A stretch of DNA of 64,000 bases from NCBI GenBank assembly GCA_030576275.1, contig JALIBN010000004.1:1-64000 (forward strand), given 5' to 3'. The stretch is from Pseudomonadota bacterium (lineage in GTDB: Bacteria; Pseudomonadota; Gammaproteobacteria; Nitrosococcales; Methylophagaceae). A program made the position numbers and the translations under genes. The notes below the pieces were generated by a model. It was not told the DNA's origin. It saw only the letters and a list, made by a program, of their open reading frames with translations, and made no database searches. Numbering within the stretch: position 1 is the first letter of the stretch; each line of letters opens with the position of its first letter. Shown here in pieces: positions 18,564 through 27,939 of this stretch.

Positions 18564-20033
18564 ATGAGTTCAAACAATGTACTGCTGGTGGATGTTGATC
18601 CAGTCCGACGTGAGTTGTTATCAACATTGGTCGAGTTTATAAATTGCCAAGCGGTTATTGTTAAAAATATTGATTTGTGGTTTGAAGATGCCGGTGAGTT
18701 ATCGAATATTGCAATGGCAATTGTAGGTGACTGTGGTGATAAACATCAAACCAAGCAGTTGTTACGTGAATTAGTTAATCATGAAACACGGGTTCCGGTT
18801 TTTCAATTAGATCTAGCGGATGCTGAAGTGATTGATTTCCCTGGCACATTAGGTACCTTATCCCTTCCTGTTAAATATCCTCAATTAAGTAATGCTTTAC
18901 AACAAGCTATTATTTATCGTGGGCAACATGAAGGTACAGGCGACAATCAAGCTTATGATTATCGGCGTTTAGTTGGAAATAGCCGTGCAATGAAAGCGGT
19001 ACAGCGGATGATCGACCAAGTGTCTGAATCTGATGCAAATGTATTGATTTTAGGCGAATCAGGTACCGGTAAAGAAGTGGTGGCACGAAACCTTCACCAC
19101 TTGTCTTCACGTAAACAAAAACCTTTTGTACCGGTCAACTGTGGTGCTATTCCTGCTGAACTTTTAGAAAGTGAATTATTTGGCCATGAGAAAGGGTCGT
19201 TCACCGGTGCCATAACGGCGCGTAAAGGTCGTTTTGAAATGGCAGAAGGCGGAACACTCTTTCTTGATGAAATTGGTGATATGCCATTACCTATGCAGGT
19301 AAAATTATTACGAGTGTTGCAAGAACGTACCTATGAGCGTGTCGGTAGTAACAAAACCATAGTGGCCAATGTTCGAGTCATTGCTGCGACACATCGAAAC
19401 TTAGAAGATCATATAATAGATGGGCGCTTTCGTGAAGATTTGTTTTATCGCTTGAATGTGTTTCCGATAGAAATGCCTGCACTACGTGAACGTCCAGAAG
19501 ATATCCCGTTATTGATTAATGAATTAATTACCCGAGTCGAACATGAAAATCGTGGCACGGTCCGCTTAACCTCGGCCGCTATTGCATCTTTGTATCGTTA
19601 TCAGTGGCCAGGCAATGTCCGTGAGTTAGCCAATATTGTTGAGCGTTTGGTGATTCTTTTTCCCTACGGCACGGTAGATTACGATGATTTGCCTGGGAAG
19701 TTTCAGGTTGATGGTGATGACTTGCCAGCAGCGGTTGTCACAATAATTGATGAAACGCCACTATCAAAGGTAATGAAACTGGTGGAAGCTAGGCCTCTAG
19801 TCATTCTTACTGAAAGAGCTTCAGATGACATGATATTAGCAGAAATCGATAGCTTGCCAGAAGATGGCTTAGACTTAAAAGAACATCTTGCAAACCTTGA
19901 ATATTTATTGATTAAACAAGCTTTAGATGAAGCGACGGGTGTCGTAGCACACGCAGCAAACAGATTAAAAATGCGCCGTACAACATTGGTGGAAAAAATG
20001 CGTAAATACGGTATTCAGCGAGATATTGACTAG
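18564..20033 (+). CDS. fleQ: Sigma-54-dependent flagellar master regulator FleQ/FlrA
   Basis: The 489-residue activator has an N-terminal FleQ-type receiver-like domain (about 1-120), an AAA+ sigma-54-interaction domain with GESGTGKE (164-171), GSFTGA loop (211-216, the GAFTGA motif with Ser) and FLDEIGD Walker B (233-239), and a C-terminal Fis-type helix-turn-helix (about 450-485, [20 protein letters not shown]). Length equals that of Pseudomonas FleQ. It should open the sigma-54 promoters found before fliC1, fliE, parA and fliK. The ATG at 18564 with GGAG at 18555-18558 was chosen over an in-frame TTG at 18504. Confidence 0.93.
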   Translation: MSSNNVLLVDVDPVRRELLSTLVEFINCQAVIVKNIDLWFEDAGELSNIAMAIVGDCGDKHQTKQLLRELVNHETRVPVFQLDLADAEVIDFPGTLGTLSLPVKYPQLSNALQQAIIYRGQHEGTGDNQAYDYRRLVGNSRAMKAVQRMIDQVSESDANVLILGESGTGKEVVARNLHHLSSRKQKPFVPVNCGAIPAELLESELFGHEKGSFTGAITARKGRFEMAEGGTLFLDEIGDMPLPMQVKLLRVLQERTYERVGSNKTIVANVRVIAATHRNLEDHIIDGRFREDLFYRLNVFPIEMPALRERPEDIPLLINELITRVEHENRGTVRLTSAAIASLYRYQWPGNVRELANIVERLVILFPYGTVDYDDLPGKFQVDGDDLPAAVVTIIDETPLSKVMKLVEARPLVILTERASDDMILAEIDSLPEDGLDLKEHLANLEYLLIKQALDEATGVVAHAANRLKMRRTTLVEKMRKYGIQRDID

Positions 20034-20530
20034 CGTTTACACCTCGTTTTATAAAGCCAGTCAGTGCTTTGAGTCCTAGCTAATAGATTGGTATAAATCA
20101 TCGCTTTTAGATGGCGATGTATTGTAGACATGTTTGTTGCCCATATTAACGAAGAGACATTAGTTGTTATGGGGGAGGAAGTATCAACGAAACATGAGTA
20201 GGCGGGGAGTAATGCCTAGCGTTTAGTTCACCCCCCGTGCGTGTCCCTGCCGCTTTGAATAATAATTCGAGTGAACATCATTGATATGTCTTTAGATGTA
20301 TTAGCCTGTGGCGTAATTGTAGTGAATCTTGATGCCGATCCTTGAACGTCAAAATGCTGTCAGTGAGCATGACGTTGATCATAGTTTAAATGATGATATA
20401 CGTAGCCATGATCAACGCCATATTATTGAATCATCAGAAAACAATAATGGTGCTAGACACCCTACGGCTAACGACTTAGATATAAGATTATGCGATTTAG
20501 AGAGCAATGTGTTGAGATTCCAGAGAAGGT
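20034..20530 (+). other. 497-base gap between fleQ and the fliE promoter; no secure gene
   Basis: In Pseudomonas-type loci fleS and fleR occupy this place. Here no long frame exists. A 19-codon frame at 20286-20345 (MSLDVLACGVIVVNLDADP) resembles the start of the PAS segment of FleS-type sensor kinases, and may be a remnant. A frame at 20329-20553 (74 codons, hydrophilic, no known motif) runs through the sigma-54 promoter of fliE, so I do not call it. FleQ or other enhancer sites may lie here but I cannot identify them. Confidence 0.45.
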
Positions 20531-20546
20531 TGGCAAGAAGTCTGCA
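20531..20546 (+). promoter_or_regulatory. Candidate sigma-54 promoter of fliEFGHIJ
   Basis: TGGCAAGAAGTCTGCA has GG (20532-20533) and GC (20544-20545) 10 bases apart and differs from the consensus TGGCACG-N4-TTGCA at few positions. The start site would be near 20557, 27 bases before the fliE ATG. Confidence 0.75.
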
Positions 20547-20583
20547 TAAGTAAGGTTAACCAAAGAATTACTGGAGAACCATA

Positions 20584-20925
20584 ATGATGATTAATGCAAT
20601 TGACCCTAACCAATTATTAATGCAAATGCGTGCTGCACAAGCAGAAGCATCTCAACAAACCGCTCAAATTACGGCACCTAATCAAAGCGAAGGTGGTGAT
20701 TCGGTTAGTTTTTCAAGCTTAATGAAATCTGCGGTTGATCAGGTTAACGAAACGCAAAAAGCATCTGGCACGCTCAAAACAGCCTTTGAAATGGGTGATC
20801 CTAGTGTCAGTCTAGCTGATGCGATGATTGCATCACAAAAAGCAAGTGTGGCCTTTCAAGCTACATTGCAAGTTCGAAATAAGTTAGTATCGGCATATGA
20901 AGAAGTAATGAGAATGAGCGTTTAG
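20584..20925 (+). CDS. fliE: Flagellar hook-basal body complex protein FliE
   Basis: FliE joins the MS ring to the proximal rod. The 113-residue protein has the family's conserved C-terminal half: VSFSSLMKSAVDQVNETQK (about 40-58), FEMGDPSVSLADAMIASQKA (about 68-87) and the end VRNKLVSAYEEVMRMSV. The ATG at 20584 has GGAG about 8 bases upstream. It is the first gene of the fliEFGHIJ run and begins just after a sigma-54 promoter. Confidence 0.96.
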   Translation: MMINAIDPNQLLMQMRAAQAEASQQTAQITAPNQSEGGDSVSFSSLMKSAVDQVNETQKASGTLKTAFEMGDPSVSLADAMIASQKASVAFQATLQVRNKLVSAYEEVMRMSV

Positions 20926-20965
20926 ATTTCCTAAACCCCATAATTGATACTTAAAGAGAAAAATA

Positions 20966-22648
20966 ATGGAAAACGTCCCAGCCACTACTAATTCCCCAGG
21001 AATGATGCCTTTGCCCACGACACCACTTGGTGCAATGCAAGCTAACGTATCGCGCCAACCTATTATGAAACAAGTCATGTTTTTAGTCGCTATTGCTGCC
21101 AGTATTGCAATTGGTGGTTATGTGTTGATGTGGTCACAAACACCAAATTATCAGGTGTTGTTTTCAGGTATGCAGCCGAAAGAATCTTCAGAGGTTGTCG
21201 CTATTTTGCAGCAATCTAATATTGACTATAAATTAGATCCTACTACGGGGGCTTTATTGGTACCCGCTTCTGAAGTGCAAGCATTGCGTATGAAGCTAGC
21301 CGCAGAAGGCCTACCACGTAGTTCAATGCAAGGTATGGAAATGTTGGATGGTGATCAAGGCTTTGGTACCAGCCAATTTGTAGAGCGCGCCCGTTATCAA
21401 CGCGCTATGGAAGAAGAACTTTCACGTTCAATCTCACAATTAAATAATGTTCAAAGTGCTCGCGTACATTTAGCGACACCAAAACAGTCGGTTTTTGTCC
21501 GTGATCGCAAAGAGCCAACGGCATCGGTTATCTTAAATTTATATGCAGGAAGAAATATAGAGCCGGGTCAGGTGACTGCCATTACGCATATGGTCGCATC
21601 AAGTGTACCTAATATGTCTAATACTGACGTGACTGTAGTCGATCAACGAGGACGGCTACTCAGCAAAAATGATCGTGATGCTAATGTGGCATTAAGTGAT
21701 ACTCAGTTGGAATACACTCAAAAATTAGAAAAAGGCTATATTCGCCGTATTGAAGATATATTGTCTCCGATTGTGGGTATGGACGGTGTTCGAGCACAAG
21801 TTGTAGCTGAAGTTGATTTCACAGTAACTGAGCAAACTCAGGAAAGTTATAACCCTGATCTTGCTGCAGTGCGTAGCGAACAAATTCAAGAAGAAAAACG
21901 CGTAGGTGCTGGTGGCGCATCTGGTGTGCCTGGAGCACTAACCAATCAACCCCCTGGTGGAGGTGTAGCTCCTGAAACGGCAGCTAATCTTGATGGACAA
22001 GCTACTTCAACTGTGCCCGGTAGTAGTAGCAAAAACAGTACGACGAATTATGAATTGGACCGCACGATAAGCCATACCCGTGTCGCTCCGGGAGCTGTTA
22101 GGAAATTAAGTGTTGCAGTATTAATCGATGAGCGTCATAGTCTTGATACTGAAGGTAATGTGATTACTACGGCACTTACAGAACCGGAAATGACTCGAAT
22201 CAATGCTTTGGTAATGGATGCGATTGGTTTTAATCAAGCCCGAGGTGATAGTTTAAATGTGGTTAATGCACCGTTTATCGTACCTGCTATCGTTGCGGCT
22301 TTGCCTGACCTACCGATTTGGGAACAAACATGGGTGTGGGATATTGCTAAACAAGTATTGGGTGGGTTATTGGTGTTATTTTTAATATTCGGAGTGATTC
22401 GCCCCGCTTTTAAAGACCTCAATAAGATCCCTGTCGCAGATAATAAGCAAGGTCCTGATGTTAACTCACAAGGTACGCCATCCACGCAACAACGAGCAGC
22501 TTCGGGTTCTACTGGAGATGATATAGCAAAGATCACCACGGGTTCCGCCGATATGGAAGAACAACTGAGTAATGTACGTAGCTTAGTGCAGCAAGATCCT
22601 GCATTAGTAGCACAAGTGGTTAAAAATTGGTCGGCGAGTGATGCATAA
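20966..22648 (+). CDS. fliF: Flagellar MS-ring protein FliF
   Basis: FliF forms the inner-membrane ring on which the motor switch and export gate assemble. The 560-residue protein has two membrane segments (about 36-55 and 452-475), the ring-building domains between them (MWSQTPNYQVLFSGM; RARYQRAMEEELSRSISQL; ARVHLATPKQSVFVRD) and a cytoplasmic C-terminal tail for FliG binding. AAAGAGAAA precedes the ATG. Its stop TAA overlaps the fliG ATG by one base, so translation of the two partners is coupled. Confidence 0.97.
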   Translation: MENVPATTNSPGMMPLPTTPLGAMQANVSRQPIMKQVMFLVAIAASIAIGGYVLMWSQTPNYQVLFSGMQPKESSEVVAILQQSNIDYKLDPTTGALLVPASEVQALRMKLAAEGLPRSSMQGMEMLDGDQGFGTSQFVERARYQRAMEEELSRSISQLNNVQSARVHLATPKQSVFVRDRKEPTASVILNLYAGRNIEPGQVTAITHMVASSVPNMSNTDVTVVDQRGRLLSKNDRDANVALSDTQLEYTQKLEKGYIRRIEDILSPIVGMDGVRAQVVAEVDFTVTEQTQESYNPDLAAVRSEQIQEEKRVGAGGASGVPGALTNQPPGGGVAPETAANLDGQATSTVPGSSSKNSTTNYELDRTISHTRVAPGAVRKLSVAVLIDERHSLDTEGNVITTALTEPEMTRINALVMDAIGFNQARGDSLNVVNAPFIVPAIVAALPDLPIWEQTWVWDIAKQVLGGLLVLFLIFGVIRPAFKDLNKIPVADNKQGPDVNSQGTPSTQQRAASGSTGDDIAKITTGSADMEEQLSNVRSLVQQDPALVAQVVKNWSASDA

Positions 22649-23658
22649 TGGCTGAAGAAGCGCGAAAATTAACAGGTACAGAGAAAGCCGCAGTATTTTT
22701 GCGGTCATTAGGTGAAACTGATGCGGCGGAAGTATTGAAGCACATGACGCCGAAAGAAGTCCAAAAGATTGGCCAGGCCATGGCGAGACTAAATAATGTG
22801 AATCGGCTTGAAGTAAAAAGTGTATTGGATGACTTTGTTTCTACCGTGGAACAAGAAACGGGCTTAGGTATCGGTTCTCATGATTATGTCCGTAAAATGT
22901 TGGTTGGCGCATTAGGTGTGGATAAGGCCGGTAGTTTGCTAGACAAAATCTTGTCAGGTGGTAATACTAATGGCCTAGAACAACTTAAGTGGATGGATGC
23001 ACGTGCCATTTATGAAGTTATTCGATTAGAACATCCACAAATTATTGCGATTGTCTGTTCCTTTTTAGAATCCGATCAGGCCGCCTCGGTCCTTGCCCAG
23101 TTTCCTGAACGCGATCAAGCGAATATACTACTGCGTGTCGCAACATTAGACGGTATTCAACCGTCAGCATTGACTGAATTGAATGATATTTTAGAAAAAC
23201 AATTCAGTGGTAGTTCGGGCGGTCAAAAAACGACAGTTGGTGGACTGAAAACAGCGGCTGATATACTCAACTTTGTTGAAGGTAGTGTTGAAGCGGCCAT
23301 CATGGAGAAGATAAAAGAATCTGAACCTGATTTGGGCCAAGGTATCGAAGATCTTATGTTTGTCTTTGATAATCTTATTGACGTTGATGATCGTGGCATT
23401 CAGACTTTGATGCGTGAAATCCAAACCGATCAGTTACAGCTTGCCTTGAAAGGTGCTGATGAAAGTCTGCGAGAAAAATTCCTTAAAAATATGTCACAAC
23501 GGGCAGCAGAAATGTTACGCGATGACTTAGAAGCAATGCCTCCGGTGCGAGTGAGTGATGTCGAAGCGGCTCAAAAAGCAATACTTACCGTAGCGCGTAC
23601 TTTGTCTGATAAAGGTGAGATTATGTTAGGTGGCAGTGGTGGCGATGACTTCCTCTGA
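22648..23658 (+). CDS. fliG: Flagellar motor switch protein FliG
   Basis: FliG is the rotor protein that contacts the MotA stator and transmits torque. The 336-residue product shows all three parts: N-terminal FliF-binding domain (LTGTEKAAVFLRSLGETDA), middle domain with the EHPQIIAIVCSFLESDQA armadillo motif (about 131-148), and the C-terminal torque domain (LMFVFDNLIDVDDRGIQTLM, about 240-260, with the charged helix). Length is normal. It overlaps fliF by one base and fliH by 14 bases. Confidence 0.97.
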   Translation: MAEEARKLTGTEKAAVFLRSLGETDAAEVLKHMTPKEVQKIGQAMARLNNVNRLEVKSVLDDFVSTVEQETGLGIGSHDYVRKMLVGALGVDKAGSLLDKILSGGNTNGLEQLKWMDARAIYEVIRLEHPQIIAIVCSFLESDQAASVLAQFPERDQANILLRVATLDGIQPSALTELNDILEKQFSGSSGGQKTTVGGLKTAADILNFVEGSVEAAIMEKIKESEPDLGQGIEDLMFVFDNLIDVDDRGIQTLMREIQTDQLQLALKGADESLREKFLKNMSQRAAEMLRDDLEAMPPVRVSDVEAAQKAILTVARTLSDKGEIMLGGSGGDDFL

Positions 23659-24334
23659 TAATGAAGTGATTACTGCACAGTCTGACATTGTGTCATCAGA
23701 AGAACTCAATGCGGCTTATGAACGTTGGCAGGCACCAAAAATGGTGTCCGTTAATGACGTTGAAGATGATTCTCATAAATTATTTACTGTAGAAGACATA
23801 GAAGCGTTACAAAAAGATGCGGAAGAGGAAGGCTATAAAGCCGGATTTGAGTTGGGACGGGAAGCTGGTAACAACGCTGGCTTAACGGCGGGACAACAAC
23901 AAATAAATCAGCAAGTGAACTATTTGAAACAGATCATGACCACTTTAAATACGCCGTTATTAGAGTTGGATCAGCAAATTGAAACGGATTTAATCGCCTT
24001 AGTAACAACTATGACGCGGCAATTAGTGCGTCGAGAATTAAAAACACAACCCGAACAAGTGATTGGTGCCGTACGCGCCGCGATGGCCGTGTTACCAATT
24101 AATGACCGAAAATTAAAGATATTTTTGCACCCCCAAGATGTGGAATTGGTCAAAAAAGGCTTATCACTTGAAGATGATGGCGGCTGGCATTGGATAGCAG
24201 ATCCTTTATTAACGCGAGGTGGTGTTCGACTTGAAACTGTCAATACGACGGTTGATGCCACTGTGGAAGCGCGTCTGAATAGTGTCATTAATAAATTATT
24301 GGGTGAGGAACGAAGTAGTGACCACGCCGAGTAA
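23645..24334 (+). CDS. fliH: Flagellar assembly protein FliH
   Basis: FliH is the cytoplasmic regulator and stator of the export ATPase FliI. The 229-residue protein has an acidic N-terminus, the glycine-containing helix with repeated AxxxG-like spacing ([19 protein letters not shown], about 65-83), a long helix, and a C-terminal domain similar to the V-type ATPase E subunit ([30 protein letters not shown]). I took the ATG at 23645, inside the last codons of fliG. It overlaps fliI by 17 bases. Confidence 0.92.
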   Translation: MTSSDNEVITAQSDIVSSEELNAAYERWQAPKMVSVNDVEDDSHKLFTVEDIEALQKDAEEEGYKAGFELGREAGNNAGLTAGQQQINQQVNYLKQIMTTLNTPLLELDQQIETDLIALVTTMTRQLVRRELKTQPEQVIGAVRAAMAVLPINDRKLKIFLHPQDVELVKKGLSLEDDGGWHWIADPLLTRGGVRLETVNTTVDATVEARLNSVINKLLGEERSSDHAE

Positions 24335-25751
24335 TGCGTTATCCCCGCAAGCTAACCGCACTGAAAATTGGCGGTCACGATTAAAAGAACACCAACAAAG
24401 ACTAGATAATGACCCGGTAGAAGTACTGCCAGTAAAGGGGCGTTTAACACGAATGGTAGGTTTAACCCTAGAAGCCGTTGGTTTTCAAGCCGCAATAGGA
24501 AGCCGTTGCGAAATAGAATGTGTTGCAGGCCGTACAGTAGAAGCTGAGGTTGTAGGCTTTTCAGGCGAAATCCTTTATTTGATGCCAACGGGAGATATGC
24601 GTGGTCTAGTACCCAATGCTCGGGTTAGGCCGCTTGCCAGTGATTCTCAAGTGCCAGTAGGTGATGGTTTGTTAGGTCGCGTGGTGGATGGTGCTTGCAA
24701 ACCTTTAGATGGCAAAGGCCCATTAAAAGTAAATGATCGCGTACCTTTACATGGCCAGCCAATTAACCCGCTAGCGCGATCACCAGTACGCCAACATCTT
24801 GATGTTGGCGTTGAAGCGATTAATGCCTTACTAAGTGTTGGACGTGGGCAAAGGATGGGATTATTTGCCGGTAGTGGTGTTGGTAAAAGTGTACTGCTAG
24901 GCATGATGACTAAGTTTACTGAAGCCGATGTGATAGTCGTAGGTTTGATCGGTGAGCGTGGTCGAGAAGTCAAAGAATTCATTGAAGATATTTTGGGTGA
25001 AGAAGGCCTGAAACGGGCGGTAGTGGTGGCATCTCCTGCCGATCATTCGCCTTTAATGCGTTTGCATGGTGCGATGTTGGCGACCAGTATTGCCGAATAT
25101 TTTCGTGATCAAGGTAAGCAGGTTTTATTGTTAATGGATTCTCTTACTCGCTTTGCCCAAGCACAGCGTGAAATTGCCTTGGCGATAGGTGAACCACCGG
25201 CAACTAAAGGTTATCCGCCTTCTGTATTTGCATTATTACCGCAATTAGTTGAACGTGCCGGTACCGGCGCCCAGGGTAAAGGTGCTATTACCGCAATTTA
25301 TACCGTTTTAACCGAGGGTGATGATCAACAAGATCCTGTAGCGGATTCAGCAAGGGCCATTTTAGATGGTCACATCGTATTATCTCGTCGCCTAGCAGAG
25401 GCAGGTCAATACCCTGCGATTGATGTTGAAGCATCGATCAGTCGAGTAATGCCCCAAATTGTCTCCAAAGACCATATTGGTTTGGCGCAATTGTTCAAAC
25501 GGATATTTTCAACCTATCGACAAAATCAAGACCTAATCAATATTGGTGCCTATGCGATGGGTACTGATCCAGCGATTGATGAAGCGATAGCATTGTATCC
25601 ACGACTACAAATGCTGATTAAGCAAGATATGGAGCAAGCGGTAAATTGGCAACAAAGCTTGGCGAATTTGAAGCAAGTAATGCAAGAGCCTACCCCTAAT
25701 AAGAGAGCGACATCACAGATGACGAACAATCAAAATACAAAACGTTTTTAA
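24318..25751 (+). CDS. fliI: Flagellum-specific export ATPase FliI
   Basis: FliI is the F1-like ATPase of the flagellar type III export apparatus. With the GTG at 24318 as start (GAGG about 8 bases upstream) it has 477 residues. Walker A is AGSGVGKS (about 184-191), followed by [14 protein letters not shown], the [17 protein letters not shown] Walker B region and the [18 protein letters not shown] stretch. Other in-frame GTGs at 24282 and 24303 are possible starts. The C-terminal 20 residues are Asn/Thr-rich and probably disordered. It overlaps fliH and lies 38 bases before fliJ. Confidence 0.96.
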   Translation: MTTPSNALSPQANRTENWRSRLKEHQQRLDNDPVEVLPVKGRLTRMVGLTLEAVGFQAAIGSRCEIECVAGRTVEAEVVGFSGEILYLMPTGDMRGLVPNARVRPLASDSQVPVGDGLLGRVVDGACKPLDGKGPLKVNDRVPLHGQPINPLARSPVRQHLDVGVEAINALLSVGRGQRMGLFAGSGVGKSVLLGMMTKFTEADVIVVGLIGERGREVKEFIEDILGEEGLKRAVVVASPADHSPLMRLHGAMLATSIAEYFRDQGKQVLLLMDSLTRFAQAQREIALAIGEPPATKGYPPSVFALLPQLVERAGTGAQGKGAITAIYTVLTEGDDQQDPVADSARAILDGHIVLSRRLAEAGQYPAIDVEASISRVMPQIVSKDHIGLAQLFKRIFSTYRQNQDLINIGAYAMGTDPAIDEAIALYPRLQMLIKQDMEQAVNWQQSLANLKQVMQEPTPNKRATSQMTNNQNTKRF

Positions 25752-25789
25752 TCTTAATCTTCAATGTTAAATCCTGATACATTAGAAAT

Positions 25790-26233
25790 ATGAAACGATC
25801 AAAGCGATTATCTCCCGTTATTGTTATAGCGGCTAAAGACACTGAAGCAGCCCTTGTTAAAGTTGGTACTGCTAATGCTGCTTGGTTAGCCGATAAGGAA
25901 CAATTGGATGATCTACATCGCTACAGGGCAGAATACCTCGATAGATTTCGCCGTGGTGATACTCTGGTAATGTCAGCCCAAAAAGTATTAGAGTTACGGA
26001 GCTTTCTGGTTCACCTAGATCAAGCCATTGAAGCTCAAACCCAACAAGTTCAAGCGCGTTATGCGGCTTTGGCCCGTCATCGCGTATTGTGGCAAAAATT
26101 CAGTAGTAAAGAACAAGCTATGCAGTCACTAGTGGGTCGTTATCAGGATGAAGAATTAAAACAAGAATCGCGGCAAGAGCAACTCGATAATGATGAACGA
26201 AATACGATTCAATGGGTGCGACGCTCACGCTGA
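25790..26233 (+). CDS. fliJ: Flagellar export protein FliJ
   Basis: FliJ is a small coiled-coil protein that sits in the FliI ring like the gamma subunit of F1. The 147-residue product is highly charged and helical throughout, with the RYRAEYLDRFRRG segment (about 45-57) that matches the conserved FliJ core and a long second helix. The call rests on this and on its position right after fliI. No good Shine-Dalgarno precedes the ATG. It ends the fliE-J run; a 455-base gap follows. Confidence 0.88.
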   Translation: MKRSKRLSPVIVIAAKDTEAALVKVGTANAAWLADKEQLDDLHRYRAEYLDRFRRGDTLVMSAQKVLELRSFLVHLDQAIEAQTQQVQARYAALARHRVLWQKFSSKEQAMQSLVGRYQDEELKQESRQEQLDNDERNTIQWVRRSR

Positions 26234-26688
26234 GGTTGGCGCTATAACTTTTAGCTCCCAAATCTTTGGTCTATGCGTAAAGTAAAGCTTATTAAATTAT
26301 CTGGCACGGTCTATGCGTTGTAGTTACAGCATAGTGTGAAAAGTATGACTCGGAAAGAGCTATAGATCATAAAAATAATTGCGTGGCAGGAGACTGGCAA
26401 AAATAACCGATTTATGTTTGCTGAAAAGTCGCTCAGTCACCAAGGATGTTGGAGCGAAATACACGCACAGATTGTGGTTATCTTAAATGTGATTGAGAAA
26501 AAGGGAATAAGTAATGTCTGACAAAAAAATAAAGGCAATAGACGGTGGTGAGCCATTAGAAATCAGCAATATGGGTAAGTTATTGATTGCCGATAATCAT
26601 AGCGGGAATAGTGTTATTGAGTTTTACATCTATAGTGTATTAATTATCGAGGCGCGGGGTTAAGCCCTAGTAGTTAGAAGTTATAACA
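26234..26688 (+). other. 455-base gap between fliJ and the ParA gene
   Basis: It holds a sigma-54 promoter (26302-26316) and a 49-codon frame at 26514-26663 (MSDKKIKAIDGGEPLEISNM at its start) that I cannot identify and that has only a weak purine-rich stretch (AAAGGGAATAA) in front. If expressed, the small peptide would be made from the same transcript as the ParA gene. Nothing else was recognised. Confidence 0.45.
26302..26316 (+). promoter_or_regulatory. Candidate sigma-54 promoter upstream of the ParA gene
   Basis: TGGCACGGTCTATGC carries the full TGGCACG -24 element with GG (26303-26304) and GC (26315-26316) 10 bases apart. The start site would be near 26328, about 360 bases before the ParA ATG, with the small frame at 26514 in between. 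Confidence 0.65.
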
Positions 26689-27447
26689 ATGTGTCGAGTT
26701 ATTGTCATCATGAATCAAAAATGTGGTGTGGGGAAAACCACAACTGCAGTTAATTTGGGTCATGCTTTGGCTTTGTTGGGTAAAAAAGTCACTTTATTAG
26801 ATATGGACCCTCAAGGTCACATAGCAATTAGTCTTGGCTTAAAAAATGATCAAGGCGGTTTAGATCGGGTTTTGTTAAAAGGCGAAAGTTTTGATGATTA
26901 TCTGATGCCTGCTCGCGACAATCTAGATGTGGTCTGTGCTGGAAATAATTTGACTGATTTTGAACGCCTCGCATTGGGTGGTTCATCTAGGGGTTATAGA
27001 TTACGAAGGGCGATAGAAGCATCAACATTGATGGCATGTGATTTTGTGCTGATAGATTGTCCCGCATCATCGGGTTTATTGGGCATTAACGCTATCTTTG
27101 CCGCAGATGAATTATTGATACCTGTATCAGATGATTATCTCTCGTTACAGGGATTGTCTCGGATAATGCAGATACTAAAGCGTTCAGAATCAGTCTTAGG
27201 ACATAGCATTCGTTTATGGATCGTTTCAACACGAATGCAATTAAGACGAAGACTTACAGCAGAAGTAAGGCTGAAAATATTAAAATATTTTCCAGGCCGC
27301 GTGTTGAAGACAGTAATTAAAGAAAACGCAGTTTTAGCCGCATGTCCGAGTTTGGGTAAATCGGTATTTGAGTATGAAGAAATGGTGACATGTGCTGAAG
27401 ATTATCAGTCACTTGCACAAGATTTATTAGATGGACGAACCGGCTGA
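26689..27447 (+). CDS. ParA/Soj-like positioning ATPase in the flagellar locus
   Basis: This 252-residue protein has the deviant Walker A KCGVGKTT (residues 11-18), with the signature Lys kept but Cys in place of the first Gly, then LLDMDPQGH (about 38-46) and FVLIDCPASSG (switch II, about 118-128). These define the ParA/MinD family, closer to Soj/ParA than to FlhG because the DMDPQG form is used. Such ATPases place plasmids, chemoreceptor arrays or flagella. Its position between fliJ and fliK and a sigma-54 site upstream suggest a flagellar or chemotaxis role, but this is inference. The start is the ATG at 26689, with no strong RBS. A decayed frame lies downstream. Confidence 0.88.
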   Translation: MCRVIVIMNQKCGVGKTTTAVNLGHALALLGKKVTLLDMDPQGHIAISLGLKNDQGGLDRVLLKGESFDDYLMPARDNLDVVCAGNNLTDFERLALGGSSRGYRLRRAIEASTLMACDFVLIDCPASSGLLGINAIFAADELLIPVSDDYLSLQGLSRIMQILKRSESVLGHSIRLWIVSTRMQLRRRLTAEVRLKILKYFPGRVLKTVIKENAVLAACPSLGKSVFEYEEMVTCAEDYQSLAQDLLDGRTG

Positions 27448-27868
27448 TGGAAGAAAATAACACCCCTAGGATACAAGGCCTTAGCGGAGTTAACGTAAGG
27501 AGAAGAGCTTCAGTATCAGTTTAAGCAAGTAGTCGCTCAGAAATCTTCAGAAAGAAGATGCCATTGATTCCGTCGAAAAGTTCAAAAAGACAAAATAGAT
27601 GTGGCGTTACTAGATGAGATTTTTACCACAAGTGTTCACTAACGCTTTTGTATGATTAGGTTGTCTATTGATAATTTAAATAACTTCATTGCGAGCGGAT
27701 ATGCCTAGGAATGCTTTAGCGCATGGGCCAAATGGTATGGGAACAAGTATAAAGGGCTTTGCCGAAGATTATGACTTGGGAGGTCAGCGCTTAAGGGAAT
27801 GGAAAGAAGCTCATATTAATATTGTGCTACACCATCTCTCTACGTTGTCTACAGTTAAAATTCATGGT
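27447..27868 (+). other. Gap between the ParA gene and fliK with degenerate coding traces
   Basis: An ATG at 27447 overlaps the ParA stop (TGATG) and opens a 25-codon frame. In another frame, 27470-27643 reads as protein-like text interrupted by stops (YKALAELT, GEELQYQFKQVVAQKSSE, DKIDVALLDEIFTTSVH), which looks like a decayed gene. A 72-codon frame at 27689-27907 has no recognisable motif and runs through the fliK promoter, so I do not call it. Confidence 0.4.
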
Positions 27869-27884
27869 TGGCATATTGATTGCT
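27869..27884 (+). promoter_or_regulatory. Candidate sigma-54 promoter of fliK
   Basis: TGGCATATTGATTGCT has GG (27870-27871) and GC (27882-27883) 10 bases apart and a perfect TTGCT -12 box, the same form as the fliC1 site. The start site would be near 27895, 45 bases before the fliK ATG. Confidence 0.75.
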
Positions 27885-27939
27885 TACTGAGTTGTATAAG
27901 TAAGTGAAACGGCATCAAAATGACGCTACAGGAGACCGT

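Noticed and set aside
20329-20553. 74-codon frame before fliE
   Set aside because: No ribosome site or family; its 3' end contains the sigma-54 promoter of fliE.
27689-27907. 72-codon frame before fliK
   Set aside because: No recognisable motif, and the fliK sigma-54 promoter lies within it.
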